Positions 9,961-19,708 of a DNA stretch of 64,000 nt are shown one piece after another. The notes under the pieces were generated by a model that saw only the letters and a list, made by a program, of their open reading frames with translations, was not told the origin of the DNA and made no database searches. The stretch's first letter is position 1. Each line of letters begins with the position of its first letter. Where the stretch lies: NCBI GenBank assembly GCA_947489325.1, contig CANLDA010000006.1, positions 1 through 64,000 of the forward strand. The letters are read 5' to 3'. Position numbers and translations under genes: made by a program. Source of the stretch: an uncultured Paracoccaceae bacterium. GTDB taxonomy: Bacteria; Pseudomonadota; Alphaproteobacteria; Rhodobacterales; Rhodobacteraceae.

Positions 9961-9983
9961 GGGATATTTGTACCAAGAAGAAG
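9961..9983. repeat. Dispersed intergenic repeat, copy 1
   Basis: A 23-nt stretch (GGGATATTTGTACC then AAGAAGAAG) agrees at 22 of 23 positions with 49480-49502. Both lie between genes and are preceded by a GC-rich segment. I associate this type of element with intergenic DNA of Rhodobacteraceae; the function is unknown. It sits 140 nt upstream of the gene at 10123. Confidence 0.6.
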
Positions 9984-10122
9984 CAGAAGTCACGCAGAGC
10001 ATGGAAAATTGACGTCATTCGGATATAGTTTGGACAGAATTGATCTGTAGGAACAGGCGCATAACGGATAAAGGCAGGCAGAGAGTGTTGGTGCAAGGCA
10101 GGCTGAGTGGGGAGAGTCGCGT

Positions 10123-11226
10123 ATGATGACAGTGTCCATCGTGGGCTGTGGCTTTGTTGCGGATCTCTATATGCGGTCTTTGGCGGCCTATCCTGATATT
10201 CAAGTGGCGCATGTGTTTGATCGTGATCCAGAGCGGTGCAAGAGTTTTGCAGCCTATTGGGGGGTGATGGCCTGTACGTGTTTTGAAGATGTGTTGCAGG
10301 CAGGTGGGTTGGTTTTGAATTTGACCAACCCGGCGGCGCATTTTGATGTGACGCGCGCCTGTCTTGAGGCAGGCTGTCACGTGTATTCGGAAAAACCTTT
10401 GGCGATGTCGATGCAGGATGCACAGGCGTTGGTAGATTTGGCGCAGGCGCAGGGCGTGATGTTGGCCAGTGCGCCGTGCAGTGTGCTGGGTGAGGCGGCG
10501 CAGACTCTGGCCAAGGCGGTGCGAGAGGATGTGGCTGGTAAGGTGCGGCTTGTCTATGCTGAATTGGACGACGGGTTTATTTTGCAGGCGCCGATTGGGC
10601 AATGGCAGAGCGAATCCGGGCGCATCTGGCCAGCCGAGGATGAGTTTTCTGTTGGCTGCACGATGGAGCATGCCGGGTATTACCTGACATGGCTGATTGC
10701 GATGTTCGGGCCGGTTGTGCGGGTTATGTCTGGGGCGGCGGAGCTTGTGCCAGACAAACCCGGTAAGGATCACGCGCCTGATTTTTCCGTGGGGGTGCTG
10801 TATTTTGAAAATGATGTGGTGGCGCGGCTGACGTGTTCGATTGTCGCCAGTCACAATCATGAAATCAGGGTGTTTGGCGACAAGGGTGTTTTGAAGCTGA
10901 CCAAGGCGTGGGACAATGCGGCGCCTGTGCGGTTTCATCGTCGGCATGTTTTGCGCCGACGTTTGATTGAGGCCCCGATTGGGCGTCGGATACGCATATC
11001 AGGGCAGACCCATGCCAAGGTGAAACGATTTGGCGCGGCGTCGATGAATTTTGCGCTGGGCCCGGTGGAAATGCTGAGCGCGTTGCACGAAGGGCGTGAT
11101 TGCCGTCTGAGCATGGCATTTGCCCTGCATTTGAACGAGGTGACGCTTGCACTTCAGAACGGCGGCGGCGTGCACGACATGCAAACGCGATGTGACGTGA
11201 TGGAGCCGATGCCTTGGGCGATGTGA
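10123..11226 (+). CDS. Gfo/Idh/MocA-family oxidoreductase
   Basis: The 367-aa protein has an N-terminal Rossmann domain (VSIVGCGFVADLYMRSL) and the SEKPLAMS motif with the conserved lysine of Gfo/Idh/MocA dehydrogenases, followed by the alpha/beta substrate domain. It would oxidise or reduce a (nucleotide-)sugar with NAD(P). A GGGGAG site precedes the ATG. Its stop TGA overlaps the ATG of the following epimerase (TGATG), so both are co-translated. The same two modules are fused in the gene at 14350. The sugar is unknown. Confidence 0.85.
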   Translation: MMTVSIVGCGFVADLYMRSLAAYPDIQVAHVFDRDPERCKSFAAYWGVMACTCFEDVLQAGGLVLNLTNPAAHFDVTRACLEAGCHVYSEKPLAMSMQDAQALVDLAQAQGVMLASAPCSVLGEAAQTLAKAVREDVAGKVRLVYAELDDGFILQAPIGQWQSESGRIWPAEDEFSVGCTMEHAGYYLTWLIAMFGPVVRVMSGAAELVPDKPGKDHAPDFSVGVLYFENDVVARLTCSIVASHNHEIRVFGDKGVLKLTKAWDNAAPVRFHRRHVLRRRLIEAPIGRRIRISGQTHAKVKRFGAASMNFALGPVEMLSALHEGRDCRLSMAFALHLNEVTLALQNGGGVHDMQTRCDVMEPMPWAM

Positions 11227-12143
11227 TGGGACATATTGTTGTCACTGGTACGCGGGGGTTTCTTGGATCGCGTGTTGTGCGTGCGTTGCAGGATGCTGGG
11301 CATGATGTTGTGGCCCTAACGCGGGTTGATGCGGATTTGTCTGACCGCGCACAGATTTCCAAATTGGCCGACCGGTGTAAAGGTGCCGCCTGCGTTGTGC
11401 ATTGCGCAGGCGCGATGAGTGGCGATCGCGCGGTGTTGAAACGCGATATGGTTGTTGCTTCGGAAAACCTGTGTGCCGCGGTGCAGGACGCACATGTGCC
11501 GCATGTCGTGTTGATCAGTTCCATGGCGGTGTACCGCATGCGTGATCTGGATGTGGGCGGCATGGTGGATGAACGCACCCCGGTGGAGGATCAGCCGGGC
11601 CGGCGGGATGCCTATACAATGGCGAAACTCTTGCAAGAAGGGGTGTTTCGTCGTGGTACAGAGTTTGATCTGACAGTGTTGCGACCCGGCGTGATATTTG
11701 GCGCAGGGCGGATCACCAATGCCCATATGGGCGTGGCAATGGGGCCGATTTTGGTTGGATTTGGTCGCGATGGCGAGTTGCCCCTGACATATGTCGACAA
11801 TTGCGCGGATGCTGTGGTTTCGTCTGTGAAGGCTGGCCCGGATGGACTGCGCGTTGCGAATGTTGTGGATGAGGATTTGCCGACACGCGGCGCCTATATA
11901 GATAGGTTGCGTGCCAATGGTTGGCCCACCGTTGTTTGTAACATTCCATGGCGGATGTGGCACAAAATGACGGGACTGTTTCCGGACAGCGCGAAATGGT
12001 CCGGCCTCTTGCGCCGCGATGTATTCGAGGCCCGCATGAAGCCCGTGCGCTATTCCAATGCCGCCATGCGCGGGCTGGGCTGGCGACCTGCGGTTGACTT
12101 CAAAGAAGCGATGCGCCGCGCATTGGAGGAAAAAGATGGATAA
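11226..12143 (+). CDS. NAD-dependent epimerase/dehydratase (extended SDR)
   Basis: A 305-aa extended SDR with HIVVTGTRGFLGSRVV (G-x2-G-x2-G) at the N-terminus and the YTMAK catalytic pair near residue 128. It probably epimerises or dehydrates a nucleotide sugar. The ATG at 11226 shares a base with the preceding stop; an upstream in-frame start at 11214 is less likely because the G-x2-G-x2-G strand would be displaced. The next glycosyltransferase starts 8 nt before its stop. It parallels the C-terminal half of the fused protein at 14350-16431. Confidence 0.85.
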   Translation: MGHIVVTGTRGFLGSRVVRALQDAGHDVVALTRVDADLSDRAQISKLADRCKGAACVVHCAGAMSGDRAVLKRDMVVASENLCAAVQDAHVPHVVLISSMAVYRMRDLDVGGMVDERTPVEDQPGRRDAYTMAKLLQEGVFRRGTEFDLTVLRPGVIFGAGRITNAHMGVAMGPILVGFGRDGELPLTYVDNCADAVVSSVKAGPDGLRVANVVDEDLPTRGAYIDRLRANGWPTVVCNIPWRMWHKMTGLFPDSAKWSGLLRRDVFEARMKPVRYSNAAMRGLGWRPAVDFKEAMRRALEEKDG

Positions 12144-13377
12144 GCGGTTTGGCCCCATTGCCTATTTGACGGGTGAATATCCTCGCGCCACAGATACCTA
12201 TATTCAACGCGAGGTCGCGCAACTGCGTGTCTTGGGTCATGACGTCATCACATGTTCTGTACGGCGTACGGATGCGGCGCATCTGGTGGGCTCAGAACAG
12301 CGCGAAGAGGCCGCGCGCACGTTTTATGTTGTCGCAGCGGCAATGCACCCGCTGACGGTGCTGCGGTGTCACGCACAAGCGGTGTCACGCGCACCGAGGC
12401 GGTATTTCAAAGCGCTGCGTCTTGCGCTGCGATCAGGGCGACCGGGCCTAAAGGGGCTGCTGTATCAGTTGTTTTATTTCGTCGAGGCGGCGGTTTTGGC
12501 GGATCACCTTCGGCGTAACCACGTGCAGCACCTGCACAATCACATTGCGAAATCCAGTTGCACCTTGGCGATGATCACTTCGGAAATGTCGGGTATTCCC
12601 TTCAGTTTCACCCTGCATGGACCTGACATCTTTTTTGCCCCCGAAGACTGGCGTCTGGATCTGAAAATTGCCAAGGCACAGTTCGTGGCTTGTATCAGCC
12701 ATTTTTGCCGCTCGCAGGCGATGGCGTTTTCCACAGATGATCAGTGGCGCAAACTGCATATCGTACATTGTGGGGTCACTTTGGCGCGGTATGCGCAAAC
12801 CGAAAATACCGGAGATGGAACGCGGCTGTTGTTTGTTGGGCGATTGGCAGCGGTCAAGGGATTGCCGATTTTACTTGAGGCAATCAAAGACCTGCCAGAC
12901 GCAAAGCTGACCGTTGTCGGGGATGGGCCGGATCGCGCAGCCTTAAAGGCTACGGCACCTGATCATGTGACGTTTGTTGGCTATAAGTCCCAAGGCGAAG
13001 TGGCCGAATTGCTGGCGCAATCCGATGCGCTTGTTTTGCCCAGCTTTGCCGAAGGCGTGCCCGTTGTGTTGATGGAGGCCATGGCCGCATCACGCCCGGT
13101 TGTGACCACGCGCATTGCAGGCGTGCCAGAGCTGGTCGAAGACGGAGAAAGCGGCATCTTGGTTGCGCCGGGGGATGTGGCAGATCTGCGCGATGCATTG
13201 CAAAAAATCATGTCTGATCCTGATTTGCGCCAATCTATGGGCCGCGCGGGATGTGCCAAGGTTACAGCTGAATTCAACATCGCGACCGAGGCAGCGTGGC
13301 TGTCTGACATCCTGACAAGCTATGGTGCGAACACGCCAGTGAACACGTTGCGCCCACAATCGGAGGATGACGCATGA
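12136..13377 (+). CDS. GT4 glycosyltransferase
   Basis: The 413-aa GT-B enzyme begins IAYLTGEYPRATDTYIQREV, as in colanic-acid and exopolysaccharide GT4 transferases (WcaL-like). Its C-terminal half has LLFVGRLAAVKGLPIL and FAEGVPVVLMEAMAASRPVV with the E-x7-E motif. A GGAGG site at 12125-12130 fixes the ATG at 12136. It overlaps the epimerase by 8 nt and the following GT2 gene by 4 nt. Donor and linkage are unknown. Confidence 0.88.
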   Translation: MDKRFGPIAYLTGEYPRATDTYIQREVAQLRVLGHDVITCSVRRTDAAHLVGSEQREEAARTFYVVAAAMHPLTVLRCHAQAVSRAPRRYFKALRLALRSGRPGLKGLLYQLFYFVEAAVLADHLRRNHVQHLHNHIAKSSCTLAMITSEMSGIPFSFTLHGPDIFFAPEDWRLDLKIAKAQFVACISHFCRSQAMAFSTDDQWRKLHIVHCGVTLARYAQTENTGDGTRLLFVGRLAAVKGLPILLEAIKDLPDAKLTVVGDGPDRAALKATAPDHVTFVGYKSQGEVAELLAQSDALVLPSFAEGVPVVLMEAMAASRPVVTTRIAGVPELVEDGESGILVAPGDVADLRDALQKIMSDPDLRQSMGRAGCAKVTAEFNIATEAAWLSDILTSYGANTPVNTLRPQSEDDA

Positions 13378-14342
13378 GCGACATCGCCGCCGTTGTCATT
13401 GGGCGCAATGAAGGGGCGCGGCTGATTGCATGTTTGGACTCTCTTTCCGATCAGGTGGCGCGGATCATTTATGTGGATTCTGGCTCCACGGATCACAGCG
13501 TGGCAGAGGCACGTAATTTGGGCTGCGACATTGTCGAGCTGCCCCCAGATCAGCCCTTTACCGCCGCTCGCGCCCGAAACGCCGGATTTGCGGCACTAGA
13601 GGCGGATAATTTGCCCGACTTTGTGCATTTCTTTGATGGGGATTGCCGTGTGGAACCGGGCTGGATTGCCAAGGCCAAGGCGCATTTGGAAAGCGATGAT
13701 AAGCTGGGGCTTGTCACTGGATGGCGTTCTGAAATCCATCGGGAACAATCGATTTACAACGCTTTATGCGATTTTGAATGGCACCGTCCGGCAGGCGAGA
13801 TCGCGGCCTGTGGTGGGGACATGGCAGTACGTTCCAGCGCCTTTATTGCGGCTGGGCGGTTTAATGCGGATGTCATTGCCGCAGAAGATGATGAATTTTG
13901 CGTGCGCTTGGCCAAGGCAGGCTGGAAGCTGTGGCGCCTGCCGGAACAGATGACCCATCACGACGCCAATATGCTGCACTTTGGCCAATGGTGGCAGCGC
14001 GCTGTGCGCTCTGGTCATGGGTTTGCACAGGTCGGGGCGTTGCATCCATCCTATTTCAAACCGGAACGGGCGCGGGTTGTGTTGTTTGGCGGGATACTGC
14101 CCGCGCTGGCGGTCATGGGCCTGTTTGTGACGGGGTGGTTTTCCCTAATGATACTGGCACTTTATGGTATTTCCTATCTGCGCACAGCGCGTGGTCTTTC
14201 CGCTGAGGGCCTATCCGTGCCCGAGGCACAGCGCCATGCCATGTTGCTGACGCTATCGAAATTTCCAAATATCATTGGCATGTGGATTTATCGCTGGCGA
14301 CGACTGCGCGGGGCAAGCATGCGAATTATCGAGTATAAGTGA
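13374..14342 (+). CDS. GT2 glycosyltransferase, membrane-anchored
   Basis: This 322-aa GT-A protein has AAVVIGRNEGARL, YVDSGSTDHSV and the metal-binding HFFDGDCRV. Around residues 225-265 there are two hydrophobic segments (ILPALAVMGLFVTGW, SLMILALYGISYL) that would hold it to the membrane. It transfers a sugar in polysaccharide assembly. It overlaps the GT4 gene upstream by 4 nt; the fused Gfo/Idh-epimerase follows after 7 nt. The product glycan is unknown. Confidence 0.87.
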   Translation: MSDIAAVVIGRNEGARLIACLDSLSDQVARIIYVDSGSTDHSVAEARNLGCDIVELPPDQPFTAARARNAGFAALEADNLPDFVHFFDGDCRVEPGWIAKAKAHLESDDKLGLVTGWRSEIHREQSIYNALCDFEWHRPAGEIAACGGDMAVRSSAFIAAGRFNADVIAAEDDEFCVRLAKAGWKLWRLPEQMTHHDANMLHFGQWWQRAVRSGHGFAQVGALHPSYFKPERARVVLFGGILPALAVMGLFVTGWFSLMILALYGISYLRTARGLSAEGLSVPEAQRHAMLLTLSKFPNIIGMWIYRWRRLRGASMRIIEYK

Positions 14343-14349
14343 GAGTGAC

Positions 14350-16431
14350 ATGATCAAAACCGCCATCATAGGTGCAGGATATATTGCAGACTGGCACGCC
14401 GATGCGATCAAGGCATTGCCCGGCGTTTCGCTTGTTGCGGTGTGTGATCGTGCGTCAGGCGCGGCCAAGGCATTGGCCGACGCCCATGGCGCTCAAAGTT
14501 TCACAGATATGCAGGACATGCTGCGCACGGCCATGCCAGATGCAGTGCATATTCTAACCCCCCCTGACAGCCATGCCACAATTGCGCAGGACTGTTTGAA
14601 GGCAGGGGTGCATTGTCTGATTGAAAAACCTGTGGCCTTGTCCGCGCAAGATACCCAAGTCATTGCCACCGCTGCACGAGATGCAGGACGTCAAGCGGCA
14701 GCAGGGCATAATTTCATGGGAATGCCCTCTTATGACCATCTGAAAGAGCAGATCAAGGCAGGCGCATTGGGCCGGATCAGCGGTGCAGAAATCAACTGGC
14801 ATTTTCCACTGGCCCCGCTGCGGTCAGGGCCGTTTGGCCTGTGGTTGATGCGCGACACGCGCAATCTCTTGCTGGAACTAGGCCCACATTTGTTTGGCTT
14901 TGCAGTGGATCTGTTTGGTCCGGTGACTGTGGAACACGTCAGTCTTGGAAAATCTGTCGACATCCCCGGCAGCACCTCGCGCCCGCAAAGTTGGCGAATT
15001 GTGGCGCGGGCAGGGGAAGCGGATGTCACGATCAACTTGTCACTGGTGGAAACAGTGGATGATCGATCGGTTGTGGTGCGCGGTTCTGGTGGCAGGGCGC
15101 GGTTTGATTTTGCCAACGATACGCTTGTACTGGATCGCGAAAACGCCTCTGATATCATCCTGAACCCGCTTCGACGCCAGATGTCATTGGCCGCCCAGCA
15201 TTTTGGCGCAGGTCTGGGGAATGCCGCGCGACAGATCGCGTCGCTGAACCGAAAATCCCCCTATGCCCTTAGCTTTGCCGGCACGGCTGATGCCTTTTAT
15301 GCGGCGATCCGCAAGGGCGAAACGGTTGATCCGCGATTTCATATCGAAAGCGCGGTCAAGGTGATGGATGGGATTGATCAGGCCCTGTCGTTTGTCATGC
15401 AAGATGCACCGATCAAAATACCACGCGGCAAACCCAAACCCACCGCTCTTGTGATTGGCGGAACCGGGTTCATTGGTCGGGCTTTGGTGCGCGAACTGGT
15501 GGCACGGGGCCAACATGTGCGCGTCCTTAGCCGTGGTCGTAATGGCCCGTTTGATGATATCGCCAACCGGGTGGAGATGTTCAGCGCTTCTTTGCATGAC
15601 GAAGCCAGTTTGCAAGATGCCATGCAAGGCATCAAGGTAGTGTATCACCTTGGAAAATCCATGGACACCACATGGGAGGCCTGCCTGAAAAACGACGTGG
15701 GCGTAACCGAAAGATTGGGACGCTTGGCGCTTGATGCCGGGGTAAATCGCTTTGTCTATACCGGCACAATCGCCAGTTATGACATGTCACGGCCTGATCG
15801 TGTGATCACCGAAACCACCGAATTCGGGGACATGACTGAACGCAATCTTTACGCCCGCTCTAAGGCGGAATGCGAAGCGCGCCTGCGGGTAATGCATAAA
15901 ACCGAGGGCCTGCCGTTGGTGATTGCGCGTCCGGGTATTGTTGTGGGGGCAGGTGGTCCGTTACAGCACTGGGGCATTGGGCGTTGGCATGGTGCTGGGG
16001 CCGTGCGCATCTGGGGCAAAGGCAATCATAACCTGCCGTTTGTGTTGCTGGATGACGTGGTTGATGGTCTGATCCGCATGTCCGAAAATGATTTCGCCAT
16101 AGGTGAAAGTTTTAACCTTGTCGGGGCCCCCACTACCAGCGCACGCGATTATTTCTCGGCAATCCACACGGCTTTGGGGGCAAAAATCAATGTCTCCTCG
16201 GGAAATCTGACACTATTTTGGCTGTCAGGAGAGGTGAAATACGCCTTGAAGAAATATGTCCTGCGGCGCCAGGGTATTGAACGGGTATCGTTGAAAGATT
16301 GGCAAAGCCGCGCGCATTTTGCCCAGTTTGATAATGCGCATCCGCGCAAATTACTGGGTTGGGTGCCAGAAACGGATCGTGCGGCTTTTGTTGAGAAAGC
16401 GATCACAAACGCGGGACTTATGGGATTTTGA
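14350..16431 (+). CDS. Fused Gfo/Idh/MocA oxidoreductase and SDR epimerase
   Basis: The 693-aa protein joins two complete enzymes. Residues 1 to about 350 form a Gfo/Idh/MocA dehydrogenase (KTAIIGAGYIADWHADAI, IEKPVALS). Residues 360-693 form an extended SDR (ALVIGGTGFIGRALVREL, YARSK). The linker around residue 355 is short (IKIPRGKPKP). The ATG at 14350 is 7 nt after the GT2 stop; an in-frame start at 14275 would lie inside that gene. The two domains could carry out successive oxidation and epimerisation of a nucleotide sugar without releasing the intermediate. Genes 10123 and 11226 encode the same pair separately. Confidence 0.88.
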   Translation: MIKTAIIGAGYIADWHADAIKALPGVSLVAVCDRASGAAKALADAHGAQSFTDMQDMLRTAMPDAVHILTPPDSHATIAQDCLKAGVHCLIEKPVALSAQDTQVIATAARDAGRQAAAGHNFMGMPSYDHLKEQIKAGALGRISGAEINWHFPLAPLRSGPFGLWLMRDTRNLLLELGPHLFGFAVDLFGPVTVEHVSLGKSVDIPGSTSRPQSWRIVARAGEADVTINLSLVETVDDRSVVVRGSGGRARFDFANDTLVLDRENASDIILNPLRRQMSLAAQHFGAGLGNAARQIASLNRKSPYALSFAGTADAFYAAIRKGETVDPRFHIESAVKVMDGIDQALSFVMQDAPIKIPRGKPKPTALVIGGTGFIGRALVRELVARGQHVRVLSRGRNGPFDDIANRVEMFSASLHDEASLQDAMQGIKVVYHLGKSMDTTWEACLKNDVGVTERLGRLALDAGVNRFVYTGTIASYDMSRPDRVITETTEFGDMTERNLYARSKAECEARLRVMHKTEGLPLVIARPGIVVGAGGPLQHWGIGRWHGAGAVRIWGKGNHNLPFVLLDDVVDGLIRMSENDFAIGESFNLVGAPTTSARDYFSAIHTALGAKINVSSGNLTLFWLSGEVKYALKKYVLRRQGIERVSLKDWQSRAHFAQFDNAHPRKLLGWVPETDRAAFVEKAITNAGLMGF

Positions 16432-16478
16432 CCTCAACATCCACGTTGTGCCATGATTTTGACGGGAATCGCAGGTAA

Positions 16479-17294
16479 ATGAGTGATCAGATAAAAGGTG
16501 AAACATTGGTTTCAGATAAACGGCAGGCCATGAACGAGAACACGGATATCCCCCAAGAGGATCGCACCGGGCAGGACAAACTGCCCGCGCTTCAGGATAT
16601 TGATCTTGTCTGGCAGGCGCTGACGCCTGTGCCATTTGATGAACGCCACCTTACTCGAAATCACGTGGTCAGTGCAGAACGCAAAGATCCTGCTCATGTC
16701 TCTTTTGATATGCTGCGTACCCGTTTGTTGTTGGCCATGCGTGAAAACGGTTGGACACGGGTGGCGATTTCTTCTCCGACATCCGGCTGTGGCAAAACCT
16801 TTGTCGCGGCCAATCTGGCCGTTGCTCTGGCGCGCCGCAGCTCTTGTCGCACGGTACTTATGGATATGGATCTGCGCAATCCCAGCCTTAGTGATGTTAT
16901 GGGGGTGAACAGCCCTGAAGCGATGGAAAGCTATCTGAAAGGTCACGTCTCGCCCGAAGATTTTCTTGTGCGTGTCGGTGACAACCTTGCGCTTGGATTG
17001 GCAGATAAATCGGTCGAGAACCCGGCAGAGTTGATGCAAGAAGTGATGACCGGGGATGTGATTGATGAAATCAGTGACCTTTTTTGCCCCGAGATGATGA
17101 TTTTCGATATCCCCGCGATTTTGGAACATGACGATCTGATGGCATTTTTGCCAAATGTGGACGGGGTGATTTTTGTCGTTGGCGGAGGCAAGAGCTGTGC
17201 CGATGATGTACTGCAAGCCGAACGTTCCCTTGCGGGAATTAAACCTCTGCTTGGGGTGATCTTAAACCGGGCAGAAGGTGTTATCACTTACTGA
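16479..17294 (+). CDS. BY-kinase-like exopolysaccharide ATPase (CpsD/CapB type)
   Basis: The 271-aa protein has a Walker A motif (SSPTSGCGKTFVAANLA), a Walker A' VLMDMDLRNPSLSDVMG, and a later MIFDIPAIL strand in the Walker B position, as in the cytoplasmic domain of bacterial tyrosine kinases that control polysaccharide chain length. There is no tyrosine-rich tail, only one terminal Tyr, and no membrane-spanning chain-length (Wzz) domain is fused. The partner may be encoded outside the window. It lies 47 nt after the fused oxidoreductase in the same direction. Confidence 0.8.
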   Translation: MSDQIKGETLVSDKRQAMNENTDIPQEDRTGQDKLPALQDIDLVWQALTPVPFDERHLTRNHVVSAERKDPAHVSFDMLRTRLLLAMRENGWTRVAISSPTSGCGKTFVAANLAVALARRSSCRTVLMDMDLRNPSLSDVMGVNSPEAMESYLKGHVSPEDFLVRVGDNLALGLADKSVENPAELMQEVMTGDVIDEISDLFCPEMMIFDIPAILEHDDLMAFLPNVDGVIFVVGGGKSCADDVLQAERSLAGIKPLLGVILNRAEGVITY

Positions 17295-17350
17295 TGGGAA
17301 ATGGTGGGGCGCTTGCCTCGTCGTTGCTAAGCCCACAAAGACAGCATTCT

Positions 17351-17716
17351 TTATGCTCTGGTCAGGACAACCAAACCCAGAACGATCAACCCCATCCCCG
17401 CAACTTTTGCGGTGTTTGCAGGTTCTCCAAATCCGACGATTCCAATTGTGAACACTGCGACAATGCTGAGTGCCACAAATGGATAAGCGAGCGATAGGTC
17501 AAGGTGGCGCAGGGCCATCAACCAAAATACAGTTCCTATGGCATAACAGGACAAACCGCCGAGAATGAACGGCGAACTGGCGAACCCCAAGAGTTTATCG
17601 CCAAGATTGGCAGAATCAGGCAAAGAAAGCCTGTTGATGCCCGATTTAAAGCTAAACTGACCCAGTGTAGAAAAAGAAATGCTGATCAATACCAGCAAAA
17701 ATCCATTCAGCGTCAT
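17351..17716 (-). CDS. Small DMT/EamA-type membrane protein
   Basis: A 121-aa protein with four hydrophobic segments, resembling half-size drug/metabolite-superfamily transporters (EamA or ArnE/F-like). Conserved features are STLGQFSFKSGI and WLMALRHLDLSLAYPF, the latter typical of SMR-like and undecaprenyl-phosphate-aminosugar flippase subunits. I took the ATG at 17716 (MTLNGFLLV); an upstream in-frame start at 17767 adds a polar leader. It is divergent from the GT39-like gene, so flipping of a lipid-linked sugar for that transferase is an attractive but unproven role. Confidence 0.7.
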   Translation of the reverse strand: MTLNGFLLVLISISFSTLGQFSFKSGINRLSLPDSANLGDKLLGFASSPFILGGLSCYAIGTVFWLMALRHLDLSLAYPFVALSIVAVFTIGIVGFGEPANTAKVAGMGLIVLGLVVLTRA

Positions 17717-17858
17717 ATCCTGTGCTCCAAACTCATGTGTGCAATCCTTGTTATGTAGAAAAAACACCAGAAAAATGTCTCAATTATGGATATATCTGGC
17801 AATGATACAGATTGTTTAAGGCTTTTTGCAGATTGCCCCCAGACAGAGGACCACCAGA

Positions 17859-19562
17859 GTGTTGAAGCGTAACGATCATCTTGCTTTCATGCTGCTTTTC
17901 CTTGCGGCGTTTGTCGTGCGGGTGATCGGTGTGGATTATGGATATTTCAACGGGGACGAGCGCATCAATGATGCGGCGAAGGTTCTCGGCGGAGAGTTGA
18001 TCCCCGGGCAGCATTTCTATCCCCCTTTGTTCAACTATCTGAATGCCGTGGGGTTTGCTGGACTCTTTGGCGTGGGTGCACTGGTGGGATGGTGGGCGGA
18101 TACGGCCTCGTTCCGGGCGCAATACTTTGTTGATCCAACGGCGTTTTATGTGACGGCCAGAGTTATGACCGCCGCGACGGGGGCGTTTCTTGCCCCCCTA
18201 GGGGCCATGGTGGCGCGGCGCGTTGGCGTGTCACTTGGCGGGGCGGTCATTGTGGGGCTCTTGCTCGCAGTGGCGCCGATCACTGTCTATTTTTCCTACA
18301 TCGCCAAAAGTGACATCCCGCTGACTTCTGCCACGGTTCTTGTGGTGCTGTTGTTTTTGAAACGCGTCATGATCAATGGCCGCGCCCCTGCCAGTGCCGA
18401 TCTGGCCCTTGGTGTGGCGACTGTCCTTGCGCTCAGTTTCAAACAGACCGTGATTTTCTTTCTGGCCCCTTTGCTGGTGGCGCATTTTGCATTGCTTGTG
18501 CGTCAGCCCGGATATTGGCGATCTTTGGGGCTGTCGCTGTTGGCAATCATCTTTCTGTGGCCGATTTTGAATATCGGCATTGTCATGGATTTAGGCAACT
18601 TCATTGCCTTTCAGAAAATTCAGGCGGTGATTTCAGTTCAAGAAGACACAAGCCTGTGGGCAGGGCTGCACTTATGGCTGTCACGCGCCACGCACCTGCA
18701 ATGGGGAATTGGCTGGGTCACAACTGTGGCGTTTTTCGGCGTGCCATTGTGGTTGCGCTCTTCTCGATGTGCTTTGTCTGCGCGCGCAGGACTGATGGCT
18801 CTTTGGTGGGTGACACTGGTTGGAATGATCTTACTTGTGGTGGTGGCGCGTGAACGACAGCCCGAACATTTCTGGCTGTGCTTTTTTGCGATTATGCAAT
18901 TGTTGGCAGTGTTGATGCTGGTGGATATGGCCTGCCAGGGCTTGCGTGTGGCCAGCGCGGCGTTGGCGGTGGCAGGGGCAATGGCGGGGTATGGGTTGAT
19001 CTTGCTGTGGGGGCAGACACTGGCTGTGCCCACACGTGTTGAAATCAGCGCCCTCATTGCAACCCATTATGCGGATCGCAAAATCATGCGCGGCGTTGCG
19101 CTGGATGTGCCGCAATCGGCACAGGCCCAGCACCAAGAGTTCACCCGATTGGATCGGTTGGCCGAAAAATACGACGTACAAATGCCTGCCCGTGCGCCAG
19201 AGCGTACGATCACAACCAATGCGCCAGATGCGGTGTTTCATATCCCGATGCCCGGCGTGATGTTCGGCCTTGAAGACGCCACCGAGGAAGAGTTGAAAGG
19301 CAAGATCAAACCCTATGCATGGCCGTTACAAGCCCAAGAATGGGAATTGGACTATTGGACCAATCAAGGCTTTGACGTGATTGTGGTGTCTGATCTTAAC
19401 TATCTTATGAACGACACCCCTTCGCAGGTTTTCAGGCAATTTTATCGACATCTCGCCAACACCTGCCACCCGGCTCATATCATTCCGCCACGCAAACCGC
19501 TTTTCCTAGAGCGTGAGGTCATAATCTTCGACTGTGCTGTCCAGACAGGCGAAACCGGATAA
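17859..19562 (+). CDS. GT39/ArnT-like membrane glycosyltransferase
   Basis: The 567-aa protein has an N-terminal TM segment, then a first loop with DYGYFNGDERINDAAKVL carrying the acidic pair expected in GT-C enzymes of the PMT/ArnT family, a long run of TM helices to about residue 395, and a soluble C-terminal domain. Such enzymes use polyprenyl-phosphate sugars at the periplasmic face. I prefer the GTG at 17859, 8 nt after AGAGGA, to the in-frame TTG at 17826. The divergent EamA-like gene could flip its donor. The acceptor is unknown. Confidence 0.72.
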   Translation: MLKRNDHLAFMLLFLAAFVVRVIGVDYGYFNGDERINDAAKVLGGELIPGQHFYPPLFNYLNAVGFAGLFGVGALVGWWADTASFRAQYFVDPTAFYVTARVMTAATGAFLAPLGAMVARRVGVSLGGAVIVGLLLAVAPITVYFSYIAKSDIPLTSATVLVVLLFLKRVMINGRAPASADLALGVATVLALSFKQTVIFFLAPLLVAHFALLVRQPGYWRSLGLSLLAIIFLWPILNIGIVMDLGNFIAFQKIQAVISVQEDTSLWAGLHLWLSRATHLQWGIGWVTTVAFFGVPLWLRSSRCALSARAGLMALWWVTLVGMILLVVVARERQPEHFWLCFFAIMQLLAVLMLVDMACQGLRVASAALAVAGAMAGYGLILLWGQTLAVPTRVEISALIATHYADRKIMRGVALDVPQSAQAQHQEFTRLDRLAEKYDVQMPARAPERTITTNAPDAVFHIPMPGVMFGLEDATEEELKGKIKPYAWPLQAQEWELDYWTNQGFDVIVVSDLNYLMNDTPSQVFRQFYRHLANTCHPAHIIPPRKPLFLEREVIIFDCAVQTGETG

Positions 19563-19708
19563 CGCAAAGGCACAGGTCCATAAGGGTATGGCTGGCGACA
19601 TTTTACTTGCCGTCAGAATTATGGTTGAAAGCCATAAGATGTGGTGCCATTCGGGTAGACACAACTTGCCATCCACCGAGTGGCCGTTTCAGGAAAGACG
19701 CAAAGACA

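Noticed and set aside
10015-10947. Minus-strand ORF of 310 codons opposite the Gfo/Idh gene
   Set aside because: Low-complexity composition (His, Arg, Thr), no motif, and it runs against a gene with a full Rossmann signature.
16479-17294. Full Wzc-type autokinase
   Set aside because: There is no Wzz domain, no TM segment and no tyrosine cluster.
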